Shown here one piece after another: positions 24,584 through 29,772 of a stretch of DNA of 29,772 bases. The notes under the pieces were generated by a model. It was not told the origin of the DNA. It saw nothing but the letters and a program-made list of their open reading frames with translations, and made no database searches. Position 1 is the stretch's first letter; the number at the start of each line of letters is the position of its first letter. Both the position numbers and the translations under genes were made by a program. Origin of the DNA: CAYWBI01 sp964456445 (GTDB lineage Bacteria; Calditrichota; Calditrichia; Calditrichales; J004); contig CAYWBI010000025.1 in NCBI GenBank assembly GCA_964456445.1, forward strand, positions 1 through 29,772, read 5' to 3'.

Positions 24584-26124
24584 GACGTGAGTTTTATGAT
24601 CGGGAGAATTACCTCTTCCATGGATATCCCGCCGTGTTGAAAACTGTCCTTATAATGACGGATAAATTTGTTGTAGTTGTTTGGATAAACAAAGTAATTG
24701 TTTTCCTTGGCAATTATATACGTGGTGTTAATACCGTGCATGGGCAATTGCCATTCGTGGGGATTTTTTATAAGAACCGCCTGTTTTTTATCGACCTTTA
24801 AACTCCGGCCAAATTTATAGCGTAAACTAGTTGATGTCTCACGGTCGCCGATAACTTTTGCGCCGGTCAGCCCGCGTACACTGCCATGATCCGATGTGAG
24901 ATAAATGTCCACATCCATTTCGGCTAAACGGCTAAAAACGGACATAAACGGTGAATGCTGAAACCAGGATTTTGTAAGCGAACGATAGGCCGGTTCGTTG
25001 GGGGCAATTTCTCTCAGAATGGGCAAATCAGAACGGCTATGGGCCAGGATATCCACAAAATTTATAACGATGCCCATCACATCTGCCTGAACAAAATTAT
25101 TCAGATTTTTATCAAAATTGTTTGCATCATTATTGTTCATAATTTTTACATAACTTACGGTTAAATTTTGATCCACATGGTTTCGTTTTAACTGTAATTC
25201 AAGAAGCTCCTTTTCATACTTGTTCAGGCTCTCATCATCTTCATCCAGGCTCCAGAACTGGGGATAGGTTTTTTCGATTTCCCGGGGAAACAGTCCGCTA
25301 AAAATGGCATTACGTGAAAAGGGTGTGGATGTGGGCAGCACGGAATAATAGAATTTTGTCTCAACTTGGAACCAGTCGTAAAAGAACGGTTCCAGCATGT
25401 ACCATTGATCCAGCCGCATACAATCTATGACAATAAGGATGGATTTTCGGCCCCGCTTGATACCCGGTACCAAATATTTCTGAACAAGGTCGGTAGAGAG
25501 AGTGGGGCGGTTTTGTGGATTGTTCACCCAACGCGGATAATCTTTTTCCACAAATTTACAAAATTCTTTGTTACACTCTTTTCGTTGATCATATAGGATG
25601 TTACGAAAATCGTTATCACTGGAACTGTCCAGCTCCATATCCATACGAAAAAGTTTAGTAGCCATCTCAATCCAGTCATCTGCACCGGACACATTCATCA
25701 GCGACATGGATATGTTGCTCATCTCACGGGCATATTGTTGACTGCGTTGTTCATTGACGATATCACGCCGCTCAAGCAGCTTTTTACACGCCATCAAAAT
25801 TTGGCTTGGATTGACCGGTTTTGTGAGATAGTCATCAATCCTTTTTCCGATGGCCTCTTCCATCAGGCTTTCTTCTTCATTCTTGGTTATCATGATAACC
25901 GGAACCTGCGGCTTTAAATCCTTGATTGTATTCAACGTAGTCAGGCCATCCTTGCCCGGCATCATCTCATCCAACAATACAATGTCCACGGTTTGGTTTT
26001 TGACGGTGCTTATCGCGTCATCACCATTTGTGACAGCAATAACCTCGTAGCCCTTCGATTTCAAAAATATGATGTGTGCTTTTAACAGTTCAATCTCATC
26101 ATCTGCCCAAAGTATTCGGTACAT
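24574..26124 (-). CDS. porX: PorX-type response regulator with PglZ domain
   Basis: A 516-residue two-domain protein. Residues 1-120 are a receiver domain with acidic pocket D8-D9, phospho-acceptor D52 (LLDEMMPG), T80 and K102. The rest is a PglZ domain of the alkaline-phosphatase superfamily: VIDCMRLDQW, the likely nucleophile threonine in TSTPFSRNAIFSGLFP, DILAHSRSD and TSDHGSVRG supply the metal and catalytic residues. PorX with the sensor PorY controls type IX secretion genes in Bacteroidota and has been reported to act as a phosphodiesterase on nucleotides. TAGGAG precedes the ATG. The phosphatase at 3552-4745 carries a matching T9SS-like tail. No porY or sigma factor is nearby. Confidence 0.93.
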   Translation of the reverse strand: MYRILWADDEIELLKAHIIFLKSKGYEVIAVTNGDDAISTVKNQTVDIVLLDEMMPGKDGLTTLNTIKDLKPQVPVIMITKNEEESLMEEAIGKRIDDYLTKPVNPSQILMACKKLLERRDIVNEQRSQQYAREMSNISMSLMNVSGADDWIEMATKLFRMDMELDSSSDNDFRNILYDQRKECNKEFCKFVEKDYPRWVNNPQNRPTLSTDLVQKYLVPGIKRGRKSILIVIDCMRLDQWYMLEPFFYDWFQVETKFYYSVLPTSTPFSRNAIFSGLFPREIEKTYPQFWSLDEDDESLNKYEKELLELQLKRNHVDQNLTVSYVKIMNNNDANNFDKNLNNFVQADVMGIVINFVDILAHSRSDLPILREIAPNEPAYRSLTKSWFQHSPFMSVFSRLAEMDVDIYLTSDHGSVRGLTGAKVIGDRETSTSLRYKFGRSLKVDKKQAVLIKNPHEWQLPMHGINTTYIIAKENNYFVYPNNYNKFIRHYKDSFQHGGISMEEVILPIIKLTSKK

Positions 26125-26195
26125 CCGTTCTCCTAAAATTTTAATGTGACGCCATCGGGGGAATCCGATTAATCATTTCGCCCCTCCAATTTCAG

Positions 26196-26978
26196 TTATT
26201 TTGGATTGGTATTTAGGCGTTGGCGAACGACTTCATATAAAACAACGGCCGTGGCCACCGAGGCATTTAATGAATTAATTTTTCCAAATTGTGGAATACT
26301 GACCGGTCCGTTACATAACCGGACGATGTTTTTTCGCACTCCGGACCCTTCACTGCCAACAACTAAGGCTATACCTTTTTTAAGATTTTTATTATATAAA
26401 AGGTCATCGGCGGAAGGCATAAGCGCAAGTGTGTTTATGTTATAGCCTTTAAAAAGTTCAATACTGCTTTCCAACTGACTGACCCTAAAAATGTTCAGAT
26501 GAAATAGTGCGCCCACCGATGTTTTGGCAACTGTACCATTTAACTCGGCAGATCCTTTGTCGGGAACAATCAATGCATCGACACCTGCTATTTCGCAACT
26601 GCGCATAATCGCCCCCATATTGTGTGGATCTTGTATCTGGTCCAGGACGACAAAAAAAGGTGACTTGATCGCAGTTAAAAAAGACTCAAGCCCGCTCTCT
26701 GGCCGGGTGATAATATCATCTCCAACAGCGGCTATGCCCTGATGCACAACCGGGCCAGAAATTTTTTGAACATCATTTTTGTTTTTTACAAAGTTTATCG
26801 GGACTTTTTTTAATAAGGCCAATTTCTTAATCACGGCTATAATTTTTCCACTGGCTTCACGGGCCAGAAAAATTTCCTGCAATGGAAACGATGCACGCAA
26901 TGCTTCTAAAACGGGTTGTCTGCCAAATAAAATTAGCGGTTTGCGTGGATTTGATTCAGTCATATTTTTATGCTTCAT
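26196..26978 (-). CDS. rlmB: TrmH/SpoU-family RNA 2'-O-methyltransferase, RlmB-like
   Basis: A 260-residue SPOUT methyltransferase that methylates a ribose 2'-OH using S-adenosylmethionine. The N-terminal substrate-binding domain (LFGRQPVLEAL to about residue 95) is followed by the knotted catalytic domain with motif 1 DPHNMGAIMRSCE, motif 2 ALVVGSEGSGVR and motif 3 SLNASVATAVVLYE. The layout is that of RlmB, which modifies G2251 of 23S rRNA, though TrmH-like relatives with other targets cannot be excluded. An ATG five codons in (26963) is an alternative start; neither has a clear ribosome site. It lies 71 bp upstream of porX on the same strand and may be co-transcribed. Confidence 0.9.
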   Translation of the reverse strand: MKHKNMTESNPRKPLILFGRQPVLEALRASFPLQEIFLAREASGKIIAVIKKLALLKKVPINFVKNKNDVQKISGPVVHQGIAAVGDDIITRPESGLESFLTAIKSPFFVVLDQIQDPHNMGAIMRSCEIAGVDALIVPDKGSAELNGTVAKTSVGALFHLNIFRVSQLESSIELFKGYNINTLALMPSADDLLYNKNLKKGIALVVGSEGSGVRKNIVRLCNGPVSIPQFGKINSLNASVATAVVLYEVVRQRLNTNPK

Positions 26979-27303
26979 TTTAAAAGATGATTTTTAAGTT
27001 TCAGTTTAAACAAGCAATGCTTCTATTTCAACTGTGAAAACGTTGTTCTTATTTATATTGAAAAAACAATACATTTTCTTGTTCAGGTAACACCTCATTT
27101 CAACGGATTCTTATCAAACCTAAAAAATAGTAATTCTGGATAATGTTCAATCCGGAAATACAGCCGTAACCGGGTACTAAGGTGCGAGAAGGTATTTGTT
27201 GGGCGCTCCATGATTGATTGCACATTGACTGTGTTAAGAGTGTTTTTATGATCTAAACATCTTGGCTAATGTTAATTCCATATACTGAATGAACCCCACC
27301 TCT
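26979..27303. other. Intergenic region with no gene seen
   Basis: 325 bp between rmuC and rlmB, both on the minus strand. I see no credible open frame, RNA gene or strong terminator. A promoter for rlmB is expected here, but no clear boxes were found. Confidence 0.5.
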
Positions 27304-28671
27304 TTAATCGTCTTCTGTGTCCCGCATGTCCGGTAATATTTTTTGAGCCTCACTGCTATCAAGGGTTTCCACATCTTTTAGTTTACGTTGTATGGCCCGG
27401 GTGCGTTTTCCCATTACATCGTCCAGTTGGCTGAGGCCTGTTTGGATGTTTTTGTGTGCCTTGCCCATCAACCCGCCAAAATTTTCGAATTCCTTCTTCA
27501 CGGCGCCAAGAATCCGCCACACTTCGCTACTGCGTTTTTGCAGCGCCAGTGTACGGAAACCCATTTGAAGGCTGTTTAATATGGCGGCCAGGGTAGCCGG
27601 ACCGGTAACAATGGTTTTATACTCCCGCTGCAATTCTTCCAACAGCGCGGCGCGACGGACCACTTCGGCATATATACCTTCGAAAGGTAGAAACATGATA
27701 CCAAAATCTGTGGTGTGGGGCGGATCAAGATATTTGTCGCGGATATCGGCGGCCATACTTTTGATAGTTGATATAAAGTTTTTTTGTGCAACAGAGATCT
27801 CGGCGGCATCACCCTTCTCCTGCATCTCCTGCAATCGCTCATAGACATCCTTTGGAAACTTGGCGTCAATGGGAAGCCAAACAGGCAGACCACTGTCATC
27901 TTTTCCCGGGAGTTTTATAGCAAACTCAACCTGAAAGGACGAGCCTTTTTTGGTGTTCACATTGGCGGCATATTGATCGGGGGCCAATAGCTGCTCGAGC
28001 AGCATTTCCAATTGTACTTCGCCAATACCCCCACGTATCTTAACATTGGTTAAGGCCTTTTTTAATCCGCCCACATCGCTGGCGAGAGATTTCATTTGAC
28101 CCAAACCTTCCTGCACGGCTTGTAATTGTTTGCCTACTGTTTCGAAGGACTGGCTCAGGCGAATATTTAGTGTTTTTTGCAGCTTCTCATCAACCGTATG
28201 GCGCATCTCAGTGAGCTGTTTGCCATTGTCTTCACGCATGGCTCTTAAATTTTTTTCCACCATTTCGTTCAGGCTCTTAAGCTGTTTTTCCAGCAGGCTG
28301 CTCAGGGTATGGATATTTTCCGAGGCCTGGCGGTTTTGTTGGGTTTGTTGTTTACTATAGTCATTAAATTTTTGGCGGAGTAGCTCATTAAGCTGACGGA
28401 TATTGTCTCCAAAAGCCTGTTGGAAATTTCGCAGGGACCTGGTTAGCTCCTCACGGTTGTCGGCTGCGGATTTTTGTGCCTCAAGACGGTTACGTTGAAA
28501 TTCGTCCCTGATCATTTTGTCAATCCGGTTTAATTCAGTTTCAAATCGCAAGATTGATGATTCCATATCCTGTATCTGTTTAAGTTGATGGGTGTTCTTT
28601 TTGCGTATAAAGGGCAGGACAATACTAAAAATCACCAAAATTATAAGCGTTATAAAATAAGCATCGGGCAT
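27304..28671 (-). CDS. rmuC: RmuC family DNA recombination protein
   Basis: A 455-residue protein with an N-terminal membrane helix (residues 5-22), a long coiled coil (about 30-190, rich in glutamine and glutamate) and a C-terminal RmuC domain. The nuclease-like core is seen in KIRGGIGEVQLEMLLEQLL, GSSFQVEFAIKLPG and LPIDAKFPKDVYERL, where the aspartate and lysine fit a PD-(D/E)xK fold, followed by FLPFEGIYAEVVR. RmuC in E. coli limits inversions between short inverted repeats. The ATG has AAGGAG at ideal distance. It is the last gene before the right repeat array, which is itself made of inverted-repeat elements; this proximity may be coincidence. Confidence 0.93.
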   Translation of the reverse strand: MPDAYFITLIILVIFSIVLPFIRKKNTHQLKQIQDMESSILRFETELNRIDKMIRDEFQRNRLEAQKSAADNREELTRSLRNFQQAFGDNIRQLNELLRQKFNDYSKQQTQQNRQASENIHTLSSLLEKQLKSLNEMVEKNLRAMREDNGKQLTEMRHTVDEKLQKTLNIRLSQSFETVGKQLQAVQEGLGQMKSLASDVGGLKKALTNVKIRGGIGEVQLEMLLEQLLAPDQYAANVNTKKGSSFQVEFAIKLPGKDDSGLPVWLPIDAKFPKDVYERLQEMQEKGDAAEISVAQKNFISTIKSMAADIRDKYLDPPHTTDFGIMFLPFEGIYAEVVRRAALLEELQREYKTIVTGPATLAAILNSLQMGFRTLALQKRSSEVWRILGAVKKEFENFGGLMGKAHKNIQTGLSQLDDVMGKRTRAIQRKLKDVETLDSSEAQKILPDMRDTEDD

Positions 28672-28902
28672 ATGTACTCCTTGATCTAACTATATGTTGT
28701 CGTGTTGAAGTATGATAAATTTACACCCCGTCAATATAATGTCCAAGATATAGTGATGGATTAAAAAAGATATTTACTGGCATTTTTTATGGAAATACAT
28801 ATTTATTTTAATTAGCTGGAAAATCAAAATGAAAAAGTATAATGGAAACAAAGGCAGAGGCAATGCAGCAATTTATATTTGATTGCAATTTCCATTTAAA
28901 GC
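28672..28902. other. AT-rich spacer upstream of rmuC
   Basis: This 231-bp stretch holds no credible gene. The rmuC promoter should lie here on the minus strand, but I cannot point to clear boxes. Confidence 0.45.
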
Positions 28903-29021
28903 AACACCGAACATCGATCAACGATTGAAGATTTCTGATCTGTCTGGAACTGATATTATAAAATCGAATATCGATGTTCCTTATTCGCATATCAAGGACT
29001 TATGCACTGGCATGATTCCAC

Positions 29022-29065
29022 TTTTCCCCAACGGGGAAAAATAACAAAGCGAAGGGCAGCGCCCT
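29022..29065 (+). repeat. Repeat module B, copy 2
   Basis: TTTTCCCC-AAC-GGGGAAAA (29022-29040) is a perfect 8-bp hairpin, followed by TAACAAAGCGA and a second small stem AGGGC-AGC-GCCCT (29053-29065). Confidence 0.75.
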
Positions 29066-29087
29066 GGTAAAGGTTGAGCAACAGTAA

Positions 29088-29106
29088 AAAACCCTGAAAG
29101 GGTTTT
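29088..29106. repeat. Perfect 8-bp hairpin inside the right array
   Basis: AAAACCCT-GAA-AGGGTTTT is a perfect inverted repeat with A- and T-rich flanks, so it could end transcripts weakly in both directions. Similar ACCC-GGGT hairpins are common in intergenic repeats of FCB genomes. Confidence 0.65.
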
Positions 29107-29121
29107 ATAAATTGTTCCTTT

Positions 29122-29175
29122 GGGGATATGTTTTGGGCTAATACCCATAATTGTATTATGGTGTTTTGTATCCCC
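29122..29175. repeat. Branched inverted-repeat structure inside the right array
   Basis: An outer 7-bp stem, GGGGATA with TATCCCC, encloses either an inner perfect stem CCATAAT-TGT-ATTATGG (29144-29160) or a competing GGG-CCC pairing with GGGCTAATACCC. The result is a cruciform-like or branched hairpin of 54 nt. Confidence 0.6.
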
Positions 29176-29360
29176 CACCAAAAGGCAGGGGCAATTGAGC
29201 ACAAGACAAAACGAACACCGAACACCGATCAACGATTGAAGATTTCCGATCTGCCAGGACCGCGCCGTTCCAAAATCGAATATCGGTGTTCCTTGTTCGT
29301 ATATCAAAAACCAATTTATCTAACCAAGACAAACCGAAACATAATATTGTGGCATGTTTC

Positions 29361-29404
29361 TTTTCCCCAAAGGGGAAAAATATCAAAGCGAAGGGCAGCG
29401 CCCT
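29361..29404 (+). repeat. Repeat module B, copy 3
   Basis: TTTTCCCC-AAA-GGGGAAAA (29361-29379) followed by ATATCAAAGCGA and AGGGC-AGC-GCCCT (29392-29404). It is nearly identical to copy 2 and in the same orientation. Confidence 0.75.
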
Positions 29405-29530
29405 GTGCATCTGCCTGCCCGGGTTATGGTCTTCATGAAAAAATATGCAGCCGGGATATACATTTTAATTTTATATTCCAACAATTCCTAACCCGGACAA
29501 GCCGGAACCAAAAAGGTGATTTTTATTGTT

Positions 29531-29560
29531 AGCCATGAATATACACATCATTTCACGAAT
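29531..29560. repeat. Short degenerate CACGAAT-type repeat
   Basis: AGCCATGAAT, ATACACATCA and TTTCACGAAT follow one another and recall the tandem CACGAAT intergenic repeats often seen in Bacteroidota-group genomes. It is short and degenerate here. Confidence 0.3.
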
Positions 29561-29561
29561 A

Positions 29562-29772
29562 TTTTTTTCTACGAAGATTTTAGGGCTACGCCCCTAATTT
29601 ACCTTTTGTACTATCCTCTTTTATTTGGGGCGTTAGCCCTTTAATCTTCGTAGCTGATCAAATGGTGGAAATAGAATAGGGGCGGAGCCCTGACATTTAT
29701 ATTAAATGAATCTTTTTTTCTACAAAGATTTTAGGGCTACGCCCCTGATTTACCTTTTGTACTATCCTCTTT
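29562..29772. repeat. GGGGCGTAGCCC palindromic repeat with 60-bp direct copies at the window edge
   Basis: A 60-bp sequence at 29562-29621 is repeated at 29713-29772 with only two mismatches (spacing 151 bp). Each contains AGGGCTACGCCCCT. The first copy pairs with an inverted partner (GGGGCGTTAGCCCT at 29627-29640, ending in ATCTTCGTAG) to form a long imperfect hairpin over 29569-29653. The second pairs with AGGGGCGGAGCCCT (29678-29691, 13 of 14 positions). The window stops exactly at the end of the second 60-bp copy. Confidence 0.85.

Larger units (their letters stand above)
28903..29404 (+). repeat. Array of interspersed repeat modules, right end (inverted relative to left end)
   Basis: The same modules as at 55-530, but on the plus strand. 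Module A copies lie at 28903-28995 and 29214-29308, each with inverted ends (AACACCGAACATCGAT against ATCGATGTT or ATCGGTGTT) and CAACGATTGAAGATTT inside. Module B copies lie at 29022-29065 and 29361-29404. Linker C at 29189-29212 matches the reverse complement of 181-204 at 23 of 24 positions. The spacer after the second A copy, with AACCAAGACAAACCGAAAC, resembles the left D spacer. Open frames through this stretch are repeat-derived. Confidence 0.85.

Noticed and set aside
24574..26124. BREX or Pgl phage-defence PglZ
   Set aside because: The PglZ domain is fused to a receiver domain in the PorX layout, and no BREX genes (brxL, pglX, pglW, brxC) are nearby.
28981..29532. Open frames on both strands through the right repeats
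   Set aside because: Same repeat-derived peptides as at the left end, overlapping each other on both strands, with no protein-like features.
1..29772. tRNA, rRNA or riboswitch genes
   Set aside because: I looked in all intergenic gaps and saw no tRNA-like arms with a TTCRA loop, no rRNA signature and no recognisable riboswitch core.

Overview
The window looks like chromosomal DNA from a non-model Gram-negative bacterium of the Fibrobacterota-Chlorobiota-Bacteroidota (FCB) group. A Calditrichota-, Ignavibacteria- or Marinimicrobia-like lineage is my best guess. The reasons are a phosphatase ending in a FlgD-like/type IX secretion (T9SS) sorting tail with a YPNPFNP motif, a PorX-type response regulator with a PglZ domain, lipoproteins with SC lipoboxes, a mitochondrial-type aconitase, and intergenic palindromic repeats of the kind common in FCB metagenome assemblies. 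No rRNA, tRNA, transposase, phage gene or CRISPR array is visible. Both ends lie in repeat sequence, so this may be one whole repeat-bounded contig.

Layout. 1-530: an array of interspersed repeats on the minus strand. 555-7869: five minus-strand genes, namely an aminotransferase, an MFSD1-like transporter, a secreted metallophosphoesterase, an M61 peptidase lipoprotein and a flippase-like membrane protein. 8118-13987: a plus-strand pyruvate dehydrogenase operon (homodimeric E1, two-lipoyl E2, E3) with a recognisable promoter. 14334-17859: a minus-strand trio of a zinc-ribbon membrane protein, a GT39 glycosyltransferase and an uncharacterised protein. 17935-20645: an exported peroxiredoxin and hflK-hflC, closed by a strong terminator. 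20974-24522: aconitase and a NamZ-like exo-muramidase lipoprotein. 24574-28671: minus-strand porX, an RlmB-type rRNA methyltransferase and rmuC. 28903-29772: the same repeat family as the left end, in opposite orientation, followed by a second palindromic repeat at the window edge.

How the genes fit together. Pyruvate dehydrogenase and aconitase point to aerobic central metabolism on acetyl-CoA. The M61 peptidase, MFSD1-like carrier and aminotransferase could feed peptide-derived carbon into it (inference). The phosphatase with its sorting tail and PorX together suggest a working type IX secretion route. HflK/HflC, the exported peroxiredoxin, NamZ and the GT39 enzyme are envelope maintenance functions.

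I found no discrete new defence or mobile system. The best leads for something undescribed are the modular repeat family that brackets the window in inverted orientation, and the uncharacterised protein at 14334-15692 with its membrane-associated neighbours.
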